From contig NZ_SJPV01000003.1 of NCBI RefSeq assembly GCF_007860135.1, positions 278,698-342,697 on the forward strand: a stretch of DNA of 64,000 bases, given 5' to 3'. This document shows, piece after piece, positions 34,177-41,896 of this stretch (within the stretch, counting starts at the first letter, position 1; the number at the start of each line of letters is the position of its first letter). The stretch is from Novipirellula artificiosorum. Lineage in GTDB: Bacteria > Planctomycetota > Planctomycetia > Pirellulales > Pirellulaceae. The translations under genes were made by a program, and so were the position numbers. The notes below the pieces were generated by a model. That model saw only the letters and a program-made list of their open reading frames with translations, was not told the origin of the DNA and ran no database searches.

Positions 34177-34979
34177 TCGCTCGTCCCCAATGACTCGATC
34201 GCTTCACCGATTCGGGTCAGGGCAATCGCATAAGCGGCGGTTCGCATGTCAGTTTGCTTGGACGCCATTAAGTCATAGATCGCATTGAATTCGCGAGTCA
34301 TGATCTGCCGCAGGCGTTCGTGTACTTCGTCTAAGGCCCAATAGTATCCGGCTCGATTTTGTGTCCACTCGAAATAGCTTACTGTCACGCCGCCGGCATT
34401 GGCCAGAATGTCGGGGACAACCAATGTCCCGTTTGCGATGAGAATTTCATCCGCTTCGCTTGTCGTTGGACCATTGGCAACTTCAATGACCACGGGCGCA
34501 ACAATGCGTGCCGCGTTCTCCGATGTGATCTGGTCTTCCAACGCGGCGGGAATCAGAATATCTACATCGAGTTCCAATAGCTCTTCATTCGTGATGACGC
34601 TTCCCGTGCCAGCGTCATCTGGTTTGCAGTGACACTCGACACAACCACATTCCGGACAATCACAAACACTTCTCACCGCGTAGACATCGGACAACGATTG
34701 CCGTTGTTGTTTCAGTTCGATTGCCCGCAAGATATCCAATCCTTGCTCACGGAAGATGCCGCCACGAGAGTCGCTGATTGCGACGATTCGATAACCATCG
34801 CCATGTAGCAAGCGAGCCACATGTTGACCCGCGTTGCCAAAACCTTGGACTGCGACCCGCATTTGGCGAGGTTCCCACTTTTTCAAGCGTTCCAGTTCTT
34901 TGATGCAGTAGTATGCACCGCGTCCGGTGGCATCGTCACGCCCCAGGTAGTTACTTATTTCAATCCTCTGTAGCGGCAT
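34146..34979 (-). pseudogene. Truncated glutamate dehydrogenase (NAD-binding half) with a Cys-rich insertion
   Basis: The product matches the C-terminal Rossmann domain of Glu/Leu/Phe/Val dehydrogenases: GRDDATGRGAYYCIKELERL, the dinucleotide loop VAVQGFGNAGQHVARLL, ITNEELLELDVDILIPAALE and ILANAGGVTVSYFEWTQN. The N-terminal substrate domain with the catalytic Lys is absent, so it cannot be a normal GDH. Between the second strand and ITNEEL, where the family has a short KKETGSV-like link, there is CDCPECGCVECHC, a dense Cys cluster. The start overlaps the upstream Met-rich gene's end by about 20 bp, suggesting coupled translation. It may be a dead fragment or a recruited metal-binding domain. 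Confidence 0.7.
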
Positions 34980-35805
34980 CGGATGACGCAGCCATTCCAA
35001 CGAGCGTTTGACGCTGTTGTTCATTCAATACGTTTGCAGCCTCGCCAACGGAACGGATAAAGGCGACACGATTCTCGGCTCGCAGTTTTCCGATCTCATT
35101 CGCTTTGGCTTCGATCTTGTTGATTTCGGGCTGTGCTTCAGCTGTCAACGTCCAAAGCTCTTGTTCCGCTTCGTCAATCTTGCGTTCTGCGGTGGATGTC
35201 GCCAACAACGCGGCTTCCTTAATCTGATTGAGCTTTAGCTGCTGGTCATCCGTCAGGGTGATATGCTTTGGATGGTCTAGAAAGAACCCTGTCTGGCCAA
35301 TGTGGTACAGATGCGAGGCACCTGCGAAGCCAGGCAGAGCGGAAGACATGGTCATGCCGCCCATGAATGAATTCATCGCGGGATTGCGGCCCATCATTCC
35401 CATACCCTTCAGCATTCCCATGCCGCTGTAGTCATTCGACATTTTTCCCATTCCCATTCCGCCAGACATCATGCCCATGCCCATTTTCTTGTCACCCATG
35501 CCGCTCATTTGCTTCTTGTCACCCATTTGCATTGCATCCTGGGATGGATCCGCAGCATCAGTGGACATTGACATGTTGTTCATCGACCCTTGCGGTGTGT
35601 CAGCAGTCGCCCCATAACGAGCTTGATGCTGAGCCGCCAGGGCAGACTCCAGTTGCGACACTTTGGCTCGTAACTGCTCTAGCTCGGCGGCCAGATCGTT
35701 GTTTGAAGTGCTCGGCGATTGTGCGATTGCCATCGCACTGGTCAACGTCATAACCAGTAAAAAAACGGAAAGTCGAGCGAACAAGGTTTTTAAATGATTG
35801 GGCAT
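34960..35805 (-). CDS. Exported Met-rich CpxP/ZraP-like protein
   Basis: The 281-aa protein has a signal peptide (ARLSVFLLVMTLTSAMAIAQ), a short coiled coil (LAAELEQLRAKVSQLESALAA) and a Met/Gly/Lys-rich segment packed with MGM, GMGMM and KMGMGMM motifs. A helical C-terminal domain has the LTDDQQLKLNQI motif and a matching LNEQQRQTL, as in CpxP/Spy/ZraP/CnrX-type LTxxQ proteins. Met clusters commonly bind Cu(I). A periplasmic metal-binding chaperone or sensor is inferred. The ATG at 35805 is chosen because a candidate ECF promoter (35856-35885) lies within the longer frame. Confidence 0.83.
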   Translation of the reverse strand: MPNHLKTLFARLSVFLLVMTLTSAMAIAQSPSTSNNDLAAELEQLRAKVSQLESALAAQHQARYGATADTPQGSMNNMSMSTDAADPSQDAMQMGDKKQMSGMGDKKMGMGMMSGGMGMGKMSNDYSGMGMLKGMGMMGRNPAMNSFMGGMTMSSALPGFAGASHLYHIGQTGFFLDHPKHITLTDDQQLKLNQIKEAALLATSTAERKIDEAEQELWTLTAEAQPEINKIEAKANEIGKLRAENRVAFIRSVGEAANVLNEQQRQTLVGMAASSDAATED

Positions 35806-35855
35806 CGTAGGGTCCAAGGAGATTTCTGATTCGATTGCGTTGTGCAATTGATTCT

Positions 35856-35885
35856 TTTGATGCTTTACCAAGTCAATTTCTTCAC
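35856..35885 (-). promoter_or_regulatory. Candidate ECF promoter, GTGAAGAA-N14-GCATCAAA
   Basis: Minus-strand match (15 of 16), 51 bp before the Met-rich gene start at 35805; divergent to the copy at 35956. Confidence 0.75.
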
Positions 35886-35955
35886 GGGTCTTCACTTGAA
35901 AGCGTGAAGTCGAGTAGTGAACAAAATGACGGGTGTAGAAAATTCTGAAAAGACC

Positions 35956-35985
35956 GTGAAGAAAGCGAATAACCGCTGCATCTAA
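35956..35985 (+). promoter_or_regulatory. Candidate ECF promoter, GTGAAGAA-N14-GCATCTAA
   Basis: Perfect plus-strand match, about 200 bp before the chosen start at 36190. Confidence 0.78.
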
Positions 35986-36189
35986 CCATCACGTGCGGCA
36001 AACGGCGACAGATCACTGCGATTGTCCAGTGCTTTTGTTCAGTATGGAAACGACAGGAAGTTGCTTCTTTTCAAGGAATATCAGGGCTGATTTATGGCTA
36101 CCTTGCTTTTCCATTGCCCATTCAATTGGCAACATTTTCCCACGTCAGGAATTATGAAAACGACGTGCATGGAAGGAGAGAATGACACA

Positions 36190-36951
36190 ATGCTTTTACA
36201 GGACTCAAAGATGATCGTTAACTGCCCCGTTTGCGGACGTCCAGCAAAGGTTCAACCTCAGTTTATCGACGAAGAACTCGCCTGTGCTCATTGCTGCGGT
36301 CACTTCGTTGTGGAAGAATCATCTCACGGATGGATGGCAGTCAAGTCGGATTCAACCAGTGGATACGAAAGGCAACTTCGCGTTGACAACCAACGTTTCA
36401 GCACCCCAACAGCGACTCAACCTGAACGAGAGCCTTCGCCGGAGTGTCAACCGGTGACATTTGTGGTTGAGCATCGGGATGAGATCTTTGCCAGGATTGC
36501 GACCGACGTCGCGGAAGCTGGCTACCGCGTCATTCGGGCAAAGTCAACAATCGATGCACTGAAAGCATGTGGCCATTTCGAACCGACGCTTGTCGTCGCT
36601 AGTGCAAATTTGCCTGACCAAAACGGTTGGTTGTTGGCCTGTAAACTTGCGCTGGTCGATTCCAACGTCCGAATTTGGTTGTACGATTCACACGCAACGG
36701 ACTACGATCAATCGATCGCTCGCTACTTGCATGTGGAAACGCTGATCCGCTATGACGGCGACTTGCTTGGCCTGTCGCATATGATTGTTGAACGTTTGAA
36801 CGAACACGCAGTTGGGTTTCAAGACGCAGTGGTAGCGACCGCAACGATGCGACGAACGGGCGGATGCGATTCAGGAGTGGATGGCTCAGGTTTTGCGCGA
36901 CACCGCCCGATTCCCGTAAACTATTCGATGCGCGATCGGGCGACCGCTTAG
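36190..36951 (+). CDS. Zinc-ribbon plus degenerate receiver protein (paralogue 2)
   Basis: The 253-aa protein starts with a zinc-ribbon-like part (NCPVCGRPAK...CAHCCGHF, residues 10-39), then a Ser/Gln linker, then a receiver-like domain (TFVVEHRDEIF, AGYRVIRAKSTIDALKAC, PTLVVASANLPDQNGW, VRIWLYDSHA). The Asp pocket is reduced to EH and the acceptor Asp position is Ser (VVASANLPD), so no phosphorylation is expected. The domain is closest to that at 37871 (shared GYRVIRAK and LPDQ-GW). Several ATGs are possible (36154, 36169, 36190, 36211). 36190 is a compromise with AGGAGAG upstream; the zinc ribbon is kept in all. Confidence 0.75.
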   Translation: MLLQDSKMIVNCPVCGRPAKVQPQFIDEELACAHCCGHFVVEESSHGWMAVKSDSTSGYERQLRVDNQRFSTPTATQPEREPSPECQPVTFVVEHRDEIFARIATDVAEAGYRVIRAKSTIDALKACGHFEPTLVVASANLPDQNGWLLACKLALVDSNVRIWLYDSHATDYDQSIARYLHVETLIRYDGDLLGLSHMIVERLNEHAVGFQDAVVATATMRRTGGCDSGVDGSGFARHRPIPVNYSMRDRATA

Positions 36952-37190
36952 CGATTGTCTCAGCGACGAAACGACAGTCGCCAAGACGGTGGATTCTGAA
37001 CGGCCACACTCTGGTGAGCGTAGCTATCGCTAAGAGGTTGGCAGTGAACATGGATCGCGTGTTCTGAAGTGTGGAAGAGTGTTGTCAATTCCCAACGGGG
37101 TTGGCATCACTTTGGATTTCTGCTTATCATTGAGCCGATAGCGATTTTGCCCTTTGGCGGACTGGTTCCATTTTTGGCCATTGCTGAGTC

Positions 37191-37670
37191 ATGACGAGTT
37201 TGTATCTCCATTTATCGAAACCCCTTGCACTACTGGCAATGCTATTGCTCGTCGCGCAACCATCGTTGGCGGCTCCTTGCTGCTGTCGGTCGGGGCACGA
37301 TGTTGGAAGTCAAACGTCACAGACTCGGGCTGGGCAGTTTTGTTGCTGCTGTTCACAGGCTGAGGCAAGCTGCTGTGCTGGCGACAACAATTCGGTGGGT
37401 TCATGTTGTTTAAAAACATTCCCCAACTCGAAATCCACATCAAAACCTTGCAAATGTCCTTGTGGATGCAGTCAACAAAAGGTTCCGCCAGCGTTGGAGC
37501 CAGTGGTTGGCAGTTTGCCGTCCGATGATGGGGGCGTCATCGCAGTCGTTGAAGTCCCTTTTCTATTCGCCATTAAGCCTGCGTGCCCAATCATCCTGAA
37601 AAGTGATGTCGGTCTTGATGTCATTAGCAGTGCACAACGCTGCGTCCGACTGTGCCGTTTCCGGTTGTAG
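37191..37670 (+). CDS. Secreted Cys-rich protein (family A, copy 1)
   Basis: The 159-aa protein has a signal peptide (PLALLAMLLLVAQPSLAA) and then APCCCRSG, FCCCCSQ, SCCAGD, SCCLK and CKCPCGC within 80 residues. The C-terminal half is hydrophobic/acidic and closes with RCVRLCRFRL. The layout (signal, Cys clusters, a long variable half and a short L-C-x-x-R-L ending) also fits the protein at 40846 (QLCIWRL), so the two are probably paralogues. Metal sequestration outside the membrane is inferred. No regulon motif was convincing upstream. Confidence 0.7.
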   Translation: MTSLYLHLSKPLALLAMLLLVAQPSLAAPCCCRSGHDVGSQTSQTRAGQFCCCCSQAEASCCAGDNNSVGSCCLKTFPNSKSTSKPCKCPCGCSQQKVPPALEPVVGSLPSDDGGVIAVVEVPFLFAIKPACPIILKSDVGLDVISSAQRCVRLCRFRL

Positions 37671-37870
37671 TCGCTTCTAAAACTGGCCCGAATTCTATAC
37701 GGGCTATCTCTTTGTAGGACGGATTCACTGCGTCACTCGTAGTCGTATCCGATATCTGTGTCGCAAACTGCGTTTCGCAGCGAATTCCGACCGACGTGTT
37801 TAGCTTGACTCTTTGCCACAACGCTTACAAACCAACCCGCACGCAGCGGTTTTCATGGAAGGGAATCAAT

Positions 37871-38386
37871 ATGATCCAACAAAACACTACGCCCGCCAGC
37901 GACTACGATCGTACTGCCTTAATCGTCGAGCCATCGGATGCGATCTATTTCCAAATTGCAACTAGCTTGATCAAGAGTGGTTATCGAGTCATTCGAGCGA
38001 AGACTGGATGGAGTGCTGTGAATGCAGCTCTCATGCAGGCTCCCTCGCTGCTGATTGCCAATGCAACACTGCCGGACCAGAGTGGATGGCTGATGACCAA
38101 GAAGCTACAACTGACCGACCGGACCTGCTGCGTTTGGATCTACAAGCCATTTTGCGATGCTCGTGATCGTGCGATGGCAAAATTCTTGGAACTCGGATGG
38201 CTACTTGACTATGGTGATGATGTAGGCGAATTAAGCGAGATAATAGAAACGCGATTGGTGAACGATCAAACACGCACCCTTCGTTTTACTGCACCGAATC
38301 TGCGTGATATTCCATCGCCAGACGACGGTAGCTACGCGGGGCTTGATGGGAACCGATTGGGGCAACCTGCCACGGAGGTAGCGTGA
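37871..38386 (+). CDS. Degenerate CheY-like receiver coupled to the ECF sigma gene (paralogue 3)
   Basis: The 171-aa protein has a receiver-like fold: TALIVEPSDAIYFQIATSLI, SGYRVIRAKTGWSAVNAAL, PSLLIANATLPDQSGW and CCVWIYKPFC. The usual Asp after strand 1 is EP, and the phospho-acceptor position is Asn (LLIANATLPD). The ATG at 37871 has AAGGGA at 8 nt; the longer frame to 37796 is unsupported. Its TGA overlaps the ATG of the ECF sigma gene (TGATG), so the two proteins are made together. A partner-type role for the sigma factor is a reasonable guess. Confidence 0.8.
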   Translation: MIQQNTTPASDYDRTALIVEPSDAIYFQIATSLIKSGYRVIRAKTGWSAVNAALMQAPSLLIANATLPDQSGWLMTKKLQLTDRTCCVWIYKPFCDARDRAMAKFLELGWLLDYGDDVGELSEIIETRLVNDQTRTLRFTAPNLRDIPSPDDGSYAGLDGNRLGQPATEVA

Positions 38387-39045
38387 TGGACGCCGAGTCA
38401 AGACAGTGCCCACTTGATACCCGCGATGGGTATGATAATCTAACGGGCCGCATTATGAACAACTTAAACCCTCGCGAAGACGACGGCTCGAAACCAGATC
38501 GTTTCGGGCTTCCTGATGCCGCTGTCACCAGTGAGTTGATTCGTGGTTGCGCGGCGGGTGATCGTGCTGCGATGCAAGAGATTTACGAGTTGTGCAGCGA
38601 CCGTGTCTATTCGTTGATGGTTCGGATGGTGGGGCAACAAGATGCGGACGACGTAACTCAACAGGTCTTTATGCAGATGTTTCGCAAGCTGGACCAATTC
38701 AGCGGCGAATCGAAATTGGAGACTTGGCTGTACCGTTTAGCGACTAACGAAGCGTTACAGTTCATCCGAAAGAGGAAACGACAAACGCTTGAGCCGATCG
38801 TGTCAGAGCCAGTTTCCACCGCCCCGGACCGTCGTCTGAAATCCGAAGATATTGAGATGTTAGAGATGGGGCTATCTCGGCTCGATCCCGAGTTGCGAGC
38901 GATTCTATCGCTGAAGGAAGAGCAAGGTCTTTCGTACAACGAGATTGCCCACGCATTAGAAATCCCCGAAGGAACAGTGGGCTCAAGGTTGAATCGCGCC
39001 AGAAAGGAGCTCCGAGAGGAGTTGTTGAAACTTGGTTGGGAGTGA
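38386..39045 (+). CDS. ECF-family RNA polymerase sigma factor
   Basis: The 219-aa factor has an approximately 45-residue N-terminal tail, then region 2 (AAMQEIYELCSDRVYSLMVR, DADDVTQQVFMQMFRKLDQF, SKLETWLYRLATNEALQFIR) and region 4 (LDPELRAILSLKEEQGLSYN, EIAHALEIPEGTVGSRLNRA). There is no extra C-terminal domain of the CorE kind. It directs RNA polymerase to its own promoter class. It is the only sigma factor in the window, so it is the best candidate reader of GTGAAGAA-N14-GCATCTAA. No anti-sigma gene follows; two anti-sigma-like genes lie 11-16 kb upstream. The start overlaps the receiver gene's stop. Confidence 0.93.
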   Translation: MDAESRQCPLDTRDGYDNLTGRIMNNLNPREDDGSKPDRFGLPDAAVTSELIRGCAAGDRAAMQEIYELCSDRVYSLMVRMVGQQDADDVTQQVFMQMFRKLDQFSGESKLETWLYRLATNEALQFIRKRKRQTLEPIVSEPVSTAPDRRLKSEDIEMLEMGLSRLDPELRAILSLKEEQGLSYNEIAHALEIPEGTVGSRLNRARKELREELLKLGWE

Positions 39046-39081
39046 AGGAGTCTGATGATTCTCCCAGACTCCTTCACTCCC
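39038..39081. terminator. Purine-rich inverted repeat, likely bidirectional terminator
   Basis: Perfect 16-bp arms GGGAGTGAAGGAGTCT (39038-39053) and its complement (39066-39081), between the converging sigma and TolC genes. It overlaps the sigma stop codon and belongs to the same GGGAGT family as the inserts in copA and the reductase gene. Confidence 0.75.
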
Positions 39082-39097
39082 AAACTCCTTCACTTTC

Positions 39098-40711
39098 CTA
39101 AGGGCATCCAACGGTTCGGTCTATTTTCGCTACCGTTCCGGCTAACGATGCCTTGAATCGTGCGAGTTGGGTTTCGTACGCCAGAAGTTGCCGATATGTT
39201 TCGATCAAGGTGAAGAAGTCAGTTCGTTTTCCTCGGTAGTCCGCGATCGCAAGCTTTAAGGTGTCTTCGGTGCGAGGCACAATTCGGTCTTCGTAGATTT
39301 CCGTTTGCTCAACCAAGGCGTCCGCTTCGGCTAGCAAACCTCGCAACCGACCATAGATGGAATCCCGCTGTGCTTCCAGCCGTTCAGTCGTACTGCTGCG
39401 CCGAAAAGCTGCTTCACGAATGCCAGCGTTGATCTTGTCTCGCCAAATTGGAAGTGTTGTTCCTACGGTAAAACTGATGTTGTCGTGGCCATTGGCCACA
39501 GGACTAATTACGTTGACGTTATCGTTAATGATCGAATAGTTAAGTCCAACTTGAAGATCAGGATACTTCTGTAAGCAAGCCAATTTCTCTTTTTGGCGAT
39601 CACGTTGGATTTCCCAGGTCAGTCCGCGAAGCTCAGGGTTGCATTGCTCAGCTAAGTTGACAAGTGCATCGAGTTGTTCGGGCACATTCGTCAAGCCCAA
39701 TTCCTTTGTCGCTTGTGGCAGAAGTGATATCGGTTGCTGAAGTAGAGTGGCGAGGTTCGCTTGGGCTACTTCTTTCTGTCTTGTTAGGACGACCAATTGA
39801 TCGTCAAGCCGGTCCGATTCGAGCTGTGCTCGCAAAACGTCCTGCTGCGTACCGCCACTTCGGTATCTTGCTTCCGCAACCTTGGTCAGATCCTCGATCA
39901 AGTCTCGTGTTTCCTCGATGATCTCGATTGCTCGATCGGCAAACCAAACTTCGTAGTATGCCAACCGCACCGACTCGGTGATCTCTCGTTCGATCCGGTC
40001 GACTTCGGCTTGCGCCATTTGAACTTCTCGGCTGGCGATCGCTCCTTTGGTCCGCAGTTTTTCGGGCCAAGGGACACCCTGCGACAATGCCATTTGGTGG
40101 CCAACTCGACCGCCGGCGGTTTGCAGGGCTTGATCTTGGATTGGCCAGAATTGGTTCGTAAAAACAGGATCTGGTAAAGCGGTAACCTGGGGGATCACGT
40201 ACGTCGCTGCCGCAACTCTTTGACGGGCAGCCGCAATTTGTGGATGCTGGGTTAACGCGATCGAGAGAAAGTACTCAACGGGTTGCTGAGCCCCGACGAC
40301 TGGTGGCGGAACAGTCGCAGCAGCTTCATCGGATTGGGCATCATCCGATTTTGAATCGCTCTTTTTGTTATTCTCGTCGTCGTCCTTGTCTTCTCCCGTC
40401 TCCTCCTCGTCGACTGCAGCCAACAGCGCAGAGAAGGTTGGGGCCGCCAAAACTACGTTATCATTGTAGACGACCGGCTGCACCTCTTGATTTCCGACGG
40501 ATACCGGCGAATCAACGACGCCTGGAGCAACAGCATCGGCGGCGATACTCAGTGGAGCCTGCTCCGTGGGGCTGGCGTCGCGATTTACCGCCAAGGGTGA
40601 TCGCTGCCTTGCTGGCATTGAGCAGCCAACGGAAGATGCGGCAACTAACGATGCTGCTAAAAGGTGCCGTTTCAGTTGATTTTGACGTTTTTTTGATTGA
40701 GCCGGTCGCAT
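39098..40711 (-). CDS. TolC/CusC-type outer-membrane efflux lipoprotein
   Basis: The 537-aa protein has a lipoprotein signal (LLAASLVAASSVGC, Cys30 as lipidation site), an acidic linker (DEEETGEDKDDDENNKK), and two outer-membrane efflux protein repeats with long helices (IEREITESVRLAYYEVWFAD, DLIEDLTKVAEARYRSGGTQ, VLRAQLESDRLDDQLVVLTR). The roughly 110-residue linker between signal and fold is longer than usual. It should form the outer channel for the CusB-CusA pump encoded 1.2 kb downstream on the opposite strand. Confidence 0.9.
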   Translation of the reverse strand: MRPAQSKKRQNQLKRHLLAASLVAASSVGCSMPARQRSPLAVNRDASPTEQAPLSIAADAVAPGVVDSPVSVGNQEVQPVVYNDNVVLAAPTFSALLAAVDEEETGEDKDDDENNKKSDSKSDDAQSDEAAATVPPPVVGAQQPVEYFLSIALTQHPQIAAARQRVAAATYVIPQVTALPDPVFTNQFWPIQDQALQTAGGRVGHQMALSQGVPWPEKLRTKGAIASREVQMAQAEVDRIEREITESVRLAYYEVWFADRAIEIIEETRDLIEDLTKVAEARYRSGGTQQDVLRAQLESDRLDDQLVVLTRQKEVAQANLATLLQQPISLLPQATKELGLTNVPEQLDALVNLAEQCNPELRGLTWEIQRDRQKEKLACLQKYPDLQVGLNYSIINDNVNVISPVANGHDNISFTVGTTLPIWRDKINAGIREAAFRRSSTTERLEAQRDSIYGRLRGLLAEADALVEQTEIYEDRIVPRTEDTLKLAIADYRGKRTDFFTLIETYRQLLAYETQLARFKASLAGTVAKIDRTVGCP

Positions 40712-40739
40712 GATGCTCTCACTCCGTTAAGCTATACTG

Positions 40740-40769
40740 CAGAAGAAATTCGGGTTAGGTGGCATATTA
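40740..40769 (+). promoter_or_regulatory. Candidate ECF promoter, CAGAAGAA-N14-GCATATTA
   Basis: Weaker match (12 of 16) with the right spacing, 77 bp before the gene at 40846 and facing it. Confidence 0.5.
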
Positions 40770-40845
40770 GGCTTGAACTTTTTCGCCGGATCACCGATAT
40801 ACCAAGCATACCAGCCCTGGGTATACACAACATCGGAAACATAAC

Positions 40846-41451
40846 GTGTTTAACTTCCCTCTAATTCGCATCGTCGTTAATCTTTCGCTGATCGTCGCTT
40901 TGACGGTTCAGCCGATGGTTGCGCTAGCTGCTGAGGGCAACTGTTCTTCCGGTTCGGTATGCTGTGCGGCTGGGGAGAAGACTTACCAATGTGCCGGATG
41001 TGACTGTTGTCGCGTCACTGAGCCTGGTGGTCTTTGTGGTTGCTGTGGTGGGGACGGCGAAGGCGGTTGTTGTCAATCCCAATCGAATGAGATAACGGAC
41101 CAGCAGCCTAGTGATTGCGATCTGGCTGTCACCGTCGAGGTGATCGTGATCTCGACTGCGTCAATTGAAGAAGCTGACGCCATCGACGGCGAACAAGCGA
41201 AAACGAAAGAAGTTGCGATAGCTCCCGAGCTTCGTTCGCGTTGTTTATGTGGGCAGGAGTCGCCGCCATTGGGCAGTACGGCTCCGAGCCGCCCAGACAC
41301 GCAAGTTCGCAATAGTGTTGCGATTGCGTTCGTATGCACCGATGCATTCGATACCAGTGAGCGTCTTTCCCTGGCTATCGCTCATCGCCTTGCAGGTGAG
41401 TTGGTTCCGCCACGATTCTCTCAACGTCAGCTCTGTATCTGGCGTCTCTAA
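40846..41451 (+). CDS. Secreted Cys-rich protein (family A, copy 2)
   Basis: The 201-aa protein has a signal peptide (IRIVVNLSLIVALTVQPMVALAA, residues 7-29). The mature N-terminal 50 residues hold CCAAGE, CAGCDCCR, LCGCCGG and GCCQS. A less Cys-rich acidic middle follows (VEVIVISTASIEEADAIDGE), then RCLCGQ and the tail QLCIWRL. It resembles the protein at 37191. Together with its position just before the CusB-CusA genes, this suggests a periplasmic copper-binding protein. A terminator-like hairpin follows. Confidence 0.72.
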   Translation: MFNFPLIRIVVNLSLIVALTVQPMVALAAEGNCSSGSVCCAAGEKTYQCAGCDCCRVTEPGGLCGCCGGDGEGGCCQSQSNEITDQQPSDCDLAVTVEVIVISTASIEEADAIDGEQAKTKEVAIAPELRSRCLCGQESPPLGSTAPSRPDTQVRNSVAIAFVCTDAFDTSERLSLAIAHRLAGELVPPRFSQRQLCIWRL

Positions 41452-41896
41452 CGACGTCGTTTCTCTGCGCGCACGCTGCGCGCTTTTGGGCATCTGCTTG
41501 ACGTGGATTGCAAAAGAAATTAGTCCCGATAGGGACGATAGCTCTCTGCCCGGGGACGTCAGTCGCCAGCTGAAAGCAAATCGTCATGTAGCTCCGTAGG
41601 TGCGGTTGCAAACATTCAGTTATTGGCGGCAAGAAACCACCACTATGTGAATGTCTCGCCACCAGCATTGCGCTGCCGTCCCTATCAGGACTTCAAGGTA
41701 ACGGATGAACTCCGTTCTAGGACCCACTAAAAGAACCACAGCCTGGAGGCAAGTGACGGGTCGGCGATGCGACTCCCCAAGCCATCGCCGACCTTGTCAC
41801 TTTCTTCAATCACTGTGTTTATCAAATCACAATCAATCAGAATTTCGCATTCGATCGGCGCATCTATTCCCGCTGCTACGTTTGAAAGAGTAAACG
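41452..41896. other. Intergenic region before the efflux operon
   Basis: It holds the GC-rich hairpin at 41468 and a palindrome copy (ACGGATGAACTCCGT, 41701-41715). A weak -10-like GCATCTAT at 41860-41867 lies 30 bp before the CusB start. No gene recognised. Confidence 0.5.
41468..41488 (+). terminator. Probable Rho-independent terminator
   Basis: Stem GCGCGCA / TGCGCGC with loop CGC, followed by TTTT, 17 bp after the gene at 40846. The T tract is short. Confidence 0.55.

Noticed and set aside
37081..37110. GTTGTCAA-N14-GCATCACT before the Cys-rich gene at 37191 as a regulon promoter
   Set aside because: Spacing is right but only 9 of 16 half-site bases match, within chance for a search of this size.
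41838..41867. CAGAATTT-N14-GCATCTAT before cusB as a regulon promoter
   Set aside because: The second half-site is good, but the first matches at only 3 of 8 positions. Kept only as a weak possibility for the efflux operon.
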